Positions 15,559 through 22,556 of a DNA stretch of 22,556 nt are shown in pieces (position 1 is the first letter of the stretch; every line of letters starts with the position of its first letter). Location of the stretch: NCBI GenBank assembly GCA_037134755.1, contig JBAXLO010000058.1, positions 1 through 22,556 of the forward strand, read 5' to 3'. A program made the position numbers and the translations under genes. The notes under the pieces were generated by a model, which did not search any database, was not told the origin of the DNA, and saw only the letters and a list, made by a program, of their open reading frames with translations. This DNA is from JBAXLO01 sp037134755. Its GTDB lineage: Bacteria > Bacteroidota > Bacteroidia > Bacteroidales > JACABE01.

Positions 15559-17514
15559 ATGTGTGGTATCTGTGGCATTTTTAATATTAATTCGCAACCT
15601 ATTAATAAAGAACATTTATTAAAGATGGGAAAGCTAATTCATCATCGGGGCCCTGATGATGAAGGATATCTGCTTGTAAATACGGATGAAAATGTTATTA
15701 GACATTGCCATGCGGAAGATACTATTATTGAATATAAAACAAAACTACCTTATGTTCTTGAAGACTTCATTGCTAACCTTGGAATTGGTTTTAGAAGGTT
15801 ATCTATTATAGATCTTTCTCCAGCCGGTCATCAGCCATTGACAGATGTTAAGCATAAATGTTGGATAGCTTTTAATGGTGAAATATATAATTACATAGAG
15901 ATTAAAAATGAATTACTAAAACTTGGTTATTCTTTTTCATCCGAAACAGACACTGAAGTTATTATCAACGCATATCTTGAATGGGGAAATGATTGTGTAA
16001 CCCGATTTAATGGGATGTTTGCAATAACTTTGTGGGATATTGAAAAACAAATTCTGTTTTGTGCAAGAGATAGAATGGGTGTTAAACCTTTCTATTATCA
16101 TTTTGATGGAAAACAATTTGTATGGGCATCAGAATTAAAACAATTTGTTAAATCAGGAGTTATCGAACCTAAAGTCAATTATGCTAATATCCATAATTAC
16201 TTAATGATGTCTCGATTAAATGTTGATAAGAATACTTTCTTTGAAGGCATTGTTGAATTAGCTCCTGCACATACATTAGTTGTTTCTTCAAAAGGTATTC
16301 AAATAAAACGATATTGGGATATTGATGAAACCAAAAAACAATATGGTTTAAGTGATGCAGATTACGCTAAAGGATTTGAAGAAATCTTTGCTGATTCAGT
16401 TCGGCTTCGCTTAAGAAGTGATGTTCCGCTAGGTATAGCACTTAGTGGTGGTTTAGATTCAAGTTCTATTGCTTGTATTGCCGGTAGATTTATATCAAAT
16501 CCTATTAAAACATTTTCAGTTTACTATGAAGATGACAAGAAATTTGACGAAAGAGAATATATTCACGAGGTACTTAAGGTAGGAAACTTTGATCCTGTAT
16601 ATTTTACAGCTAATCAAAATGTATCCTTTGAAGAACTTACCCGCTTTTTCTACTTTCAGGATGAACCATGTATGAGTGCAAGTCCTTTTTCAGCATATAA
16701 GAACAATGAAAATATAAGAAAGGCAGGAATTATTGTTGCTCTCAATGGGCAAGGTGGTGATGAATTGCTTGCGGGTTATCATACCTATTTCAAATACTAT
16801 TATCTTGATTTATTAAAGAATCTTAAACTTCATAAACTTTTTTCTGAGTTTAATCTGTATCAAAAGGAATTTAAGATTTCTAATACAGATATCTTAAGAT
16901 TGTTTTCTAAGATTGGCCTTAGAGTGTTTTTATCTGATAAGTTTTTAAAACAATATGAGTATAAAGAAATTGCTAATGGTAGTTATTATTCTAATCAATT
17001 AACTACTCACAAGCATGCTGTTGAACTTATTCAAAAATATAAAGAGGAGTTAAGTAATAACTTGTATCAAACATTGGTTAATACCTCAATACCTCATCTA
17101 TTACATTGGGAAGATAGAAACTCAATGGCGCATTCGATTGAAAGCCGAGTTCCTTTCTTAGATTATCGATTGGCCGAATGGGTCTTCTCAATACCAACGG
17201 AACAGAAATTAAAAGGAGCTGAAACAAAGTATGTTCTTCGTAATGCAATGAAAAATATTCTCCCTGAAAAGGTGAGAACAAGGATGGATAAAGTAGGCTT
17301 TGCAACTCCAACAGATTTATGGACAAGCAAACTGTTGAAGAATGAGATAAATGAGGTGTTCTCATCAACACAATTTAAGCAGAGAGATATTTTTAATGCT
17401 TCACAAATTGAAGCTGCATATCATAAATCTCCATCTAATTTCAAACCTAACGAAATATGGAGAATCTTATCTATGGAGATGTGGTTCAGGATATTTATTG
17501 ACAATAAAGAATAG
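15559..17514 (+). CDS. asnB: AsnB-type glutamine-dependent amidotransferase (asparagine synthase family), copy 1
   Basis: This 651-residue protein keeps the N-terminal Ntn glutaminase domain, with Cys2 after Met (MCGICGIFN), LIHHRGPDDEG at 26-36, RLSIIDLSPAGHQPL at 80-94 and FNGEIYNY at 105-112. The synthetase domain has the ATP-pyrophosphatase P-loop SGGLDSS at 296-302, NGQGGDELLAGY near 396-407, and HWEDRNSMAHSIESRVPFLD near 516-535. E. coli AsnB is about 554 residues; the extra length comes partly from an insertion near residue 50 (RHCHAEDTI) that is shared with copy 2. In surface-glycan loci such enzymes often amidate uronic-acid sugars or transfer nitrogen to a glycan precursor; true asparagine synthesis is the alternative. 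Copy 2 starts 5 bp after it. Confidence 0.85.
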   Translation: MCGICGIFNINSQPINKEHLLKMGKLIHHRGPDDEGYLLVNTDENVIRHCHAEDTIIEYKTKLPYVLEDFIANLGIGFRRLSIIDLSPAGHQPLTDVKHKCWIAFNGEIYNYIEIKNELLKLGYSFSSETDTEVIINAYLEWGNDCVTRFNGMFAITLWDIEKQILFCARDRMGVKPFYYHFDGKQFVWASELKQFVKSGVIEPKVNYANIHNYLMMSRLNVDKNTFFEGIVELAPAHTLVVSSKGIQIKRYWDIDETKKQYGLSDADYAKGFEEIFADSVRLRLRSDVPLGIALSGGLDSSSIACIAGRFISNPIKTFSVYYEDDKKFDEREYIHEVLKVGNFDPVYFTANQNVSFEELTRFFYFQDEPCMSASPFSAYKNNENIRKAGIIVALNGQGGDELLAGYHTYFKYYYLDLLKNLKLHKLFSEFNLYQKEFKISNTDILRLFSKIGLRVFLSDKFLKQYEYKEIANGSYYSNQLTTHKHAVELIQKYKEELSNNLYQTLVNTSIPHLLHWEDRNSMAHSIESRVPFLDYRLAEWVFSIPTEQKLKGAETKYVLRNAMKNILPEKVRTRMDKVGFATPTDLWTSKLLKNEINEVFSSTQFKQRDIFNASQIEAAYHKSPSNFKPNEIWRILSMEMWFRIFIDNKE

Positions 17515-17519
17515 CATTT

Positions 17520-19469
17520 ATGTGTGGCATTGGTGGTATATATAATCTGAATCATAAGCCTATTGATGTTGACAAACTCAATAGGATGGCAAAGATTATC
17601 CGTCATCGGGGGCCTGATGATGAAGGCTTTCTTCTTATTAATTCCGATAGGAAAGTGGTAAGGCATTGCTTTGGCGAAGATACTATTCCCGAACTTCAGG
17701 CTACTACTGCTCCTCTTGATAACGATTTTCAAGCTAACATTGGCCTTGCTTTCCGTCGCCTTTCTATTATAGACTTGAGTGCTAAAGGACATCAGCCGAT
17801 GAGTAACGAGGACAAGTCGTTATGGATTACTTTTAACGGTGAGATTTATAATTATATTGAATTAAGAGAAGAGTTAAAGCAAGCTGGTCATATTTTCTAC
17901 ACTAAAACTGATACCGAAGTCATACTCAAAGCATACAAAGAGTGGGGCGTTAATTGTCTCAACCGTTTCAATGGGATGTGGTCTTTTGCGCTTTGGGATA
18001 TTGAAAAGCAGCTTTTGTTCTGTGCCAGAGATAGGTTCGGCATTAAGCCTTTTAATTATTATTTTGATGGCAATCAGTTTATCTTCGGTTCGGAAGTTAA
18101 GCAGGTACTCGTTAATGATATTGATAAAAGCCTGAACGAAGAGGTTATTTACAAGAGCCTTAAGTTGGGTTCTTACCTAATTAATTCCAACAATACTTTC
18201 TTTAAAAATATACACATCCTTCCGCATTCCCACTACCTTATTATTAAAGATAATAAGATGGAGATTCAACAGTATTACGATCTGTATCCTAAGCCCTTTG
18301 CTAAGTCTAAGCTTAGTTTTGCTGAAGCTTGTGAGGCATACAAGGATTTGTTTATTGATGCTGTTAAATTGAGGATGCGCAGTGATGTTGAGGTGGGTAG
18401 TGCTTTGAGTGGAGGTTTGGATTCTTCTGCAATTGTTGCCACTGCAGTTAATTGTACCGACAAACAGTTCAAGACTTTTTCTTCTTACTATACGTATTCA
18501 CCGGCTTATGATGAGCGTAAGTGGATTAAGCTGGTAACCGAACGTTTTAATGCTAAGGCTTTCTATGTTTCGGCTAACGCTGAAACTGCTATGAATGATT
18601 TGGAAACCATCACATGGCATCACGATTATCCGGTGCCCGGTTCTAGTCCTATTGCTCAAAACTATGTAATGAAGATCGCCAGAGAGAATGGTGTTACTGT
18701 GCTACTCGATGGGCAGGGAAGTGATGAGATTACGGGTGGTTATCATCATGCTTTTTACAGGTATTATGCTCAACTGTTGAGGTCTGGAAACCTGATGCGC
18801 TTTGCAAAGGAGTATCCTTCTTACCTTAAAAATAACCCTAAAGGAAGTACTACTGCCAAGTTGATGAAGCTTGCTGCTGTGTTGTTCTTATCCGAATCTA
18901 AGTTATATAAAATGGAGGCTAAGAGCAGGTTGGTGAATCCTCTTTCTATAAGTTTTGATGATAATAGCATCTTCAATAATATAAAGGATCTGCATACGGA
19001 TAAGCTTTCCAACTTCCTTTATAATCAGATGATGTCTACTTCTATACAGACGCTTCTGCACTTCGAAGACAGGAATTCTATGGCGCATTCTATTGAGAGT
19101 CGCGTTCCTTTTCTCGACTATCGCCTTGTAGAGTTTGCCTTTACCCTTCCTTCTCATTATAAAATAAATAAACATAATGGGAAATATATTCATAGGGAAG
19201 CTTTGAAAAATATAGTTCCTAAGGAGATCATGGAACGTACGGATAAGGTTGGTTTCCTAGCTCCCGGCGAACATTTCTGGTTGCGCAATGAGATGAAACC
19301 TTATATGGAAAACCTCTTGAATTCTCCTGATTTTAATAATAGAGGCATCTATAATCATAAACTAATAAAAGAAGAATATAAAAAGTATTTGAACGGAAGT
19401 TCGACTTATGCTAATACGCTTTGGCAGATCATGGCTTTAGAAGTATGGTTTAAGAAATTTGTTGACTAG
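17520..19469 (+). CDS. asnB: AsnB-type glutamine-dependent amidotransferase, copy 2
   Basis: This 649-residue paralog of the preceding gene has Cys2 (MCGIGGIYN), IIRHRGPDDEG at 26-36, RLSIIDLSAKGHQPM at 80-94, FNGEIYNY at 105-112, SGGLDSS at 297-303, DGQGSDEITGGY near 397-408 and HFEDRNSMAHSIESRVPFLD near 514-533. All key glutaminase and ATP-binding residues are present, so both copies look active. The shared RHCxxEDTI insertion and equal length suggest one ancestral long AsnB lineage. The two differ most at 200-260 and 440-480, so the acceptor site could differ. Base composition is visibly richer in G and C than in copy 1. It sits 5 bp after copy 1 and 12 bp before the methyltransferase gene. 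Confidence 0.85.
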   Translation: MCGIGGIYNLNHKPIDVDKLNRMAKIIRHRGPDDEGFLLINSDRKVVRHCFGEDTIPELQATTAPLDNDFQANIGLAFRRLSIIDLSAKGHQPMSNEDKSLWITFNGEIYNYIELREELKQAGHIFYTKTDTEVILKAYKEWGVNCLNRFNGMWSFALWDIEKQLLFCARDRFGIKPFNYYFDGNQFIFGSEVKQVLVNDIDKSLNEEVIYKSLKLGSYLINSNNTFFKNIHILPHSHYLIIKDNKMEIQQYYDLYPKPFAKSKLSFAEACEAYKDLFIDAVKLRMRSDVEVGSALSGGLDSSAIVATAVNCTDKQFKTFSSYYTYSPAYDERKWIKLVTERFNAKAFYVSANAETAMNDLETITWHHDYPVPGSSPIAQNYVMKIARENGVTVLLDGQGSDEITGGYHHAFYRYYAQLLRSGNLMRFAKEYPSYLKNNPKGSTTAKLMKLAAVLFLSESKLYKMEAKSRLVNPLSISFDDNSIFNNIKDLHTDKLSNFLYNQMMSTSIQTLLHFEDRNSMAHSIESRVPFLDYRLVEFAFTLPSHYKINKHNGKYIHREALKNIVPKEIMERTDKVGFLAPGEHFWLRNEMKPYMENLLNSPDFNNRGIYNHKLIKEEYKKYLNGSSTYANTLWQIMALEVWFKKFVD

Positions 19470-19481
19470 TAAATCTTTAAC

Positions 19482-20264
19482 ATGAAACATATCATTAAGT
19501 TCTTTATTAATTTTATCCCTCGCAAGTACATTCAATTGTTCAGTCATATTGCGACTAAGATACTTGGGTTGTTCTACATAGGTAATAAAGTTGAGTGCCC
19601 TGTTTGCGGACATCATTACAGAGCGTTCCTGCCTTATGGCTACGTTACTCCTCGCCCGAATGCGTTGTGCCCTAACTGCCTGGCTTTGGAACGTCATCGT
19701 TTGATGTGGCTTTATCTTCAGGATGAAACTAATTTCTTTACTGATAATTTAAAGGTGCTGCATGTGGCTCCTGAGTATTGCTTTATTAAACGTTTTGATG
19801 CCTTTAAACATCTGGATTACATCACTGCGGATCTTGAATCTCCTTTGGCTAAGGTTAAGATGGATGTTCAGAAGATTCCTTTTCCTGAGAACACTTTTGA
19901 TGTTATCTTTTGTAATCATATTATGGAGCATGTTGATGATGTTCATCTTTCATTAACTGAGTTGTACAGAGTTTTGAAACCAGGAGGTTGGGGTATTATC
20001 CAGTCGCCGATTAATGCTAAACGTGATGTTATGTACGAAGACTTAAGCATCACATCTCCATCTGAAAGAGAAAAACATTTCGGGCAGAAAGATCACTTGC
20101 GTGAGTTTGGTTTAGATTATGGCGAACAGCTTGCTAAAGGTGGCTTCACAGTGGTTGCCGACGAATATATTAAGTCCTTATCAAAAGAAACCATTGCTAA
20201 GTATGCTTTGCTTGCTTACGATGATATTACTATTGAAGAAACAATCTTTTTGGTAAAGAAGTAG
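19482..20264 (+). CDS. Zinc-ribbon class I methyltransferase (Methyltransf_11-like)
   Basis: This 260-residue protein has an amphipathic N-terminus, then two CxxC knuckles (CPVC at 39-42 and CPNC at 63-66) that should bind zinc, then a methyltransferase domain. The usual SAM glycine loop is replaced by LHVAPEYCF (93-101). The later motifs are clear: PFPENTFDVIFCNHIMEHVDD at 133-153 and ELYRVLKPGGWGIIQ at 160-174. It resembles methyltransferases frequently seen in polysaccharide loci, so a sugar or lipid-carrier acceptor is likely (inference). It ends the operon: no co-directional gene follows closely, and a new promoter-like element lies about 220 bp on. It shares the higher G+C style of the preceding gene. 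Confidence 0.82.
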   Translation: MKHIIKFFINFIPRKYIQLFSHIATKILGLFYIGNKVECPVCGHHYRAFLPYGYVTPRPNALCPNCLALERHRLMWLYLQDETNFFTDNLKVLHVAPEYCFIKRFDAFKHLDYITADLESPLAKVKMDVQKIPFPENTFDVIFCNHIMEHVDDVHLSLTELYRVLKPGGWGIIQSPINAKRDVMYEDLSITSPSEREKHFGQKDHLREFGLDYGEQLAKGGFTVVADEYIKSLSKETIAKYALLAYDDITIEETIFLVKK

Positions 20265-20520
20265 AATCCCTCATAAGATGTAATTTGTATAATTCATATC
20301 AATAATAATATAAATAGCTTATTAATGGTTTTTTAAAAGATTTGTTGTTACAAAAATAGTGTCTTTTTACAAACGTCACGAACGAATGTTTTATCAATTT
20401 TATCCTTTTACAAAGGCCGAAGAGGGTATTCATTAACTTATAAAATTTAATTTGGAAAAAATTAGGTTTATTTTCGATTATGTAGTATCTTTACGCTCAA
20501 TTATCAAAAATAAACCTTTT
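20265..20520. other. Intergenic region between operon and tandem paralogs
   Basis: No gene supported. A small hairpin, CCTTT-TAC-AAAGG (20405-20417), and the promoter-like element at 20486-20493 are the only structures noted. No clear terminator follows the methyltransferase stop. An in-frame TTG at 20452 could lengthen the next gene, but that extension would contain the promoter element. Confidence 0.5.
20486..20493 (+). promoter_or_regulatory. Probable -7 element for the tandem paralog pair
   Basis: TATCTTTA differs from TAnnTTTG only at the last base and lies in the same TAGTATCTTT core seen at two other promoters in the window. It is 27 bp upstream of the ATG at 20521. Confidence 0.45.
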
Positions 20521-21462
20521 ATGAAAACATGTATTTCAAAAAGTATTGTCTCCTTAGTTCCTTTCTCAATATTTACAGGGAGTATGCTGTTAACATTTCT
20601 TTTGGTATTGATGTCAAATGCTACTATAGCTCAATCCGAAATCCCCGAAATATCTTTTATTAAACTTAATAATAAGATAGGGATTGTAATTGATTCCATC
20701 GAAAACCACCAATGCAAATGTGTAAACTATTACGAAAAGGAGGAATATAATTATTCAGTGCTGATGCAATTGCCCGATAGTAATATTGTGCTTCGGATAA
20801 TGCTTAAAGGCGAGCTTGGTTTCCGCGACCTCAATATGGATACTACCGAAATTAAAAAACTCTATACATCTGCTTTAACTTTTACCTCACAACCTTCAGT
20901 TATTGATTCAATAAAAGAAGAAGAAATTTTAAGAGCTATTTCCGGCGATACCGTTTTATATAAACGTATAGATTATAGTAAGCTTAAATTCAAAACATAT
21001 ATCAAACCGGGCTATCTTCACAAAACCAAATTTACTTTTTTTAACATAGGTTTAGGGACATATAGTAATTCCTATAAAACTCATCAAATAATCGGTGCAG
21101 AGATTGGGTTTATTAATAAAAACAATATGATGTTCACTTTTCACGGTTTTATTATAACAGAACTTAAGGGGAAGTCGGACCCTAATTATATATTTAAAAG
21201 AGATTATTCTTTACTTGTTGGAAAAAGAATTGACATAAATAGAGTAGCAATCTCTATTTCCTATGGCTTTGCTGCAATATTTGAAGATTGGTATTTTGAT
21301 AATTTTGCATTTCCTATAGAAGCAGAATTATTTATTGGAGCCAGAAAAAGTTTTAACTTTAGTTTAATCGCTTTTTGTAATTATGATTTAAAATATTTTT
21401 ATTACAATAAAGGTCTTCTACTTTGTATTCGTTTTGGCAAAGTTAAAAATCGCATCATTTAG
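20521..21462 (+). CDS. Secreted or outer-membrane protein of unknown family, tandem paralog 1
   Basis: From the ATG at 20521 the protein has 313 residues. It starts with MKTCISKSIV and a hydrophobic segment, ending SNATIA|Q at about 37, a signal peptide for Sec export. The next 110 or so residues (from SEIPEISFIKLNNKIGIVID to SGDTVLYKRIDY) are nearly the same as in the downstream gene and include KCVNYY and MDTTEIKKLYTSALTF. The rest is rich in alternating aromatic and small residues (IGLGTYSNS, AEIGFI, SLLVGKRI, AFPIEAELFIGAR) and ends LLCIRFG, suggestive of an outer-membrane beta-barrel of 8 or so strands. Family not recognised. A longer TTG start at 20452 was rejected because it would place the promoter inside the gene and bury the signal peptide. 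Probably co-transcribed with the next gene, 34 bp on. Confidence 0.75.
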   Translation: MKTCISKSIVSLVPFSIFTGSMLLTFLLVLMSNATIAQSEIPEISFIKLNNKIGIVIDSIENHQCKCVNYYEKEEYNYSVLMQLPDSNIVLRIMLKGELGFRDLNMDTTEIKKLYTSALTFTSQPSVIDSIKEEEILRAISGDTVLYKRIDYSKLKFKTYIKPGYLHKTKFTFFNIGLGTYSNSYKTHQIIGAEIGFINKNNMMFTFHGFIITELKGKSDPNYIFKRDYSLLVGKRIDINRVAISISYGFAAIFEDWYFDNFAFPIEAELFIGARKSFNFSLIAFCNYDLKYFYYNKGLLLCIRFGKVKNRII

Positions 21463-21496
21463 TATTTTTTCAATGGGTTTAACAAAATTAAATTAT

Positions 21497-22456
21497 ATGA
21501 AAACAACTATTACTAGTTTTGTATCAAGGATTATTTTCTTTGTAATATTCCTTTTTTTACTTTCGGATTTAGCTATAGCTCAATCCGAAATCCCCGAAAT
21601 ATCTTTTATTAAACTTAATAATAAGATAGGTATTGTATTAGATTCTGTAAAAAATGACCAATGCAAATGTGTTACCTATTACGATAAGGAAGAATATAAC
21701 TATTCGGCACTTATACAATTGCCCGATAGTAATATTGTGCTTCGGATACAACTCAAAGGCAATCTAGGTTCCCGCGACATCAATATGGATACTACCGAAA
21801 TTAAAAAGCTTTACACATCTGCTTTAACTTTCACCTCACAACTTTCAGTTATAGATTCAATAAAAGAAGAAGAAATTTTAAGAAGTATTTCCGGCGATAC
21901 CGTTTTATATAAACGTATAGATTATAACAGTCTTAAATACCCAACTAATATAAAGCCTATACATGGATTTGTCTTTTTTAATACAGGTTTAGGTTTAGGC
22001 AATTTCCGTGGTAATTCTAACATATTATATGGGTTAGAGTCAGGTTATGTTTTTAAAAATAATATGTTGTTATCTTTACATTTTTATAATGAAAATGAGT
22101 GGCAGTTTTTATCTTATCAATATCCATCTGAATCTGTTTATGATTTAGGCTTACTAGTAGGCTACAAAGTCAATCTCGACAGAATTGCAATCTCTTTTTC
22201 GGGAGGTATCTCAAAAGTGTCAGGTGTTGTAAGAGGAGAATGGATATCAACTGATAAAAACGGAAGTTGGTTGTTTGCTGATAGTTATTATCAAGCATTA
22301 AATTTTAATACATTAGGATTCCCAATACAAGCAGAGTTATTTTTAGGAGCACGCAGAGGTTTTAACATTAGTTTAATCTGGTTCCACAATTTTAATTCAG
22401 ACTACCCTTATTCCGGATTTTTAGTTTGCATGCGTTTTGGCGAAATACAGAAATAA
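21497..22456 (+). CDS. Secreted or outer-membrane protein of unknown family, tandem paralog 2
   Basis: From the ATG at 21497 the protein has 319 residues: MKTTITSFVSRIIFFVIFLF, then SDLAIA|Q as the signal peptide end near 28. The N-terminal domain is almost the same as in paralog 1, with IAQSEIPEISFIKLNNKIGI and SGDTVLYKRIDY intact. The C-terminal part is clearly different (GLGLGNFRGNSNILYGLESG, then EWQFLSYQYPSESVYDLGLLVGYKV) but keeps the spaced motifs LDRIAISFSGG, GFPIQAELFLGARRGFNISL and LVCMRFGE, so the fold should match. Longer in-frame starts at 21434 and 21473 exist; the first overlaps the preceding gene. Predicted role: outer-membrane barrel or periplasmic protein; substrate unknown. 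No separate promoter is visible. Confidence 0.75.
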   Translation: MKTTITSFVSRIIFFVIFLFLLSDLAIAQSEIPEISFIKLNNKIGIVLDSVKNDQCKCVTYYDKEEYNYSALIQLPDSNIVLRIQLKGNLGSRDINMDTTEIKKLYTSALTFTSQLSVIDSIKEEEILRSISGDTVLYKRIDYNSLKYPTNIKPIHGFVFFNTGLGLGNFRGNSNILYGLESGYVFKNNMLLSLHFYNENEWQFLSYQYPSESVYDLGLLVGYKVNLDRIAISFSGGISKVSGVVRGEWISTDKNGSWLFADSYYQALNFNTLGFPIQAELFLGARRGFNISLIWFHNFNSDYPYSGFLVCMRFGEIQK

Positions 22457-22460
22457 AAGC

Positions 22461-22553
22461 TTCTGAATAATAATATGGTTTACCTCTAAAAAATTAACAT
22501 TTATTAAGGATTGGAGAAATACTAACCAAGAAAATTTGACAAATTATTCAGAA
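22461..22553. repeat. 11-bp perfect inverted repeat at the right edge
   Basis: TTCTGAATAAT (22461-22471) and ATTATTCAGAA (22543-22553) are exact reverse complements with 71 bp between them, just after the last stop. Too widely spaced for a simple terminator; it could be a mobile-element end or chance in AT-rich DNA. Confidence 0.35.
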
Positions 22554-22556
22554 TTG

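Noticed and set aside
15559..19469. Tandem asnB genes as a frameshifted or assembly-duplicated single gene
   Set aside because: Both are full length, each has all catalytic motifs, and they differ throughout at protein and DNA level, so they are true paralogs.
20452..20520. TTG-initiated extension of tandem paralog 1
   Set aside because: It would enclose the promoter-like element and put 23 residues ahead of a normal signal peptide.

Overview
The window looks like chromosomal DNA of a Bacteroidota bacterium. It is visibly AT-rich. Several promoters match the Bacteroidota -7 consensus TAnnTTTG. Two secreted proteins end in type IX secretion (T9SS) sorting domains, one of the gliding-motility (CHU_C) type B class and one of the type A class. 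Signal peptides end in the 'A|Q' style common in this phylum, and start codons mostly lack Shine-Dalgarno sequences. I cannot name the species.

Layout. (1) 1-641, minus strand: a SixA-like histidine phosphatase gene followed by the first 44 codons of polyphosphate kinase (ppk1), cut by the window edge. (2) 861-2431, plus: a GT9 heptosyltransferase-like gene overlapping a TsaC/YrdC-type tRNA threonylcarbamoylation gene. (3) 2556-8014: two convergent secreted-adhesin-like genes that share a LamG module, separated by a bidirectional terminator. (4) 8015-9290: an RNA/repeat-rich stretch. It holds a minus-strand promoter followed by a long imperfect hairpin with a UACG tetraloop and a U6 tract, a possible short plus-strand transcript, and thirteen 21-bp tandem repeats open on both strands. 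(5) 9288-9893: a small FN3-like protein of unknown function with its own terminator. (6) 10171-20264: nine co-directional, closely packed genes forming a surface-polysaccharide operon, with a good promoter at 10047-10077. (7) 20521-22456: two tandem paralogous secreted or outer-membrane proteins with near-identical N-terminal halves and divergent C-terminal halves.

How the genes fit together. The polysaccharide operon holds an FkbM methyltransferase, a hexapeptide acetyltransferase, a WbsX/GH99-like protein, a Wzx-type flippase, a GT4 glycosyltransferase, two tandem AsnB-type amidotransferases and a zinc-ribbon methyltransferase. That is a plausible set for decorating (methyl, acetyl, amide) and exporting a lipid-linked glycan. 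No initiating phosphoglycosyltransferase, Wzy polymerase, Wza/Wzc export proteins or nucleotide-sugar enzymes are visible, so the pathway must be completed elsewhere.

The most unusual signals are the structured RNA/leader candidate at 8081-8289, the 21-bp repeat array, a PKD domain that appears to be split by a six-repeat propeller-like insert, the tandem asnB pair with a composition shift at their junction, and the mosaic tandem paralogs at the right end. Function calls rest on motif recognition by eye; no database search was run.
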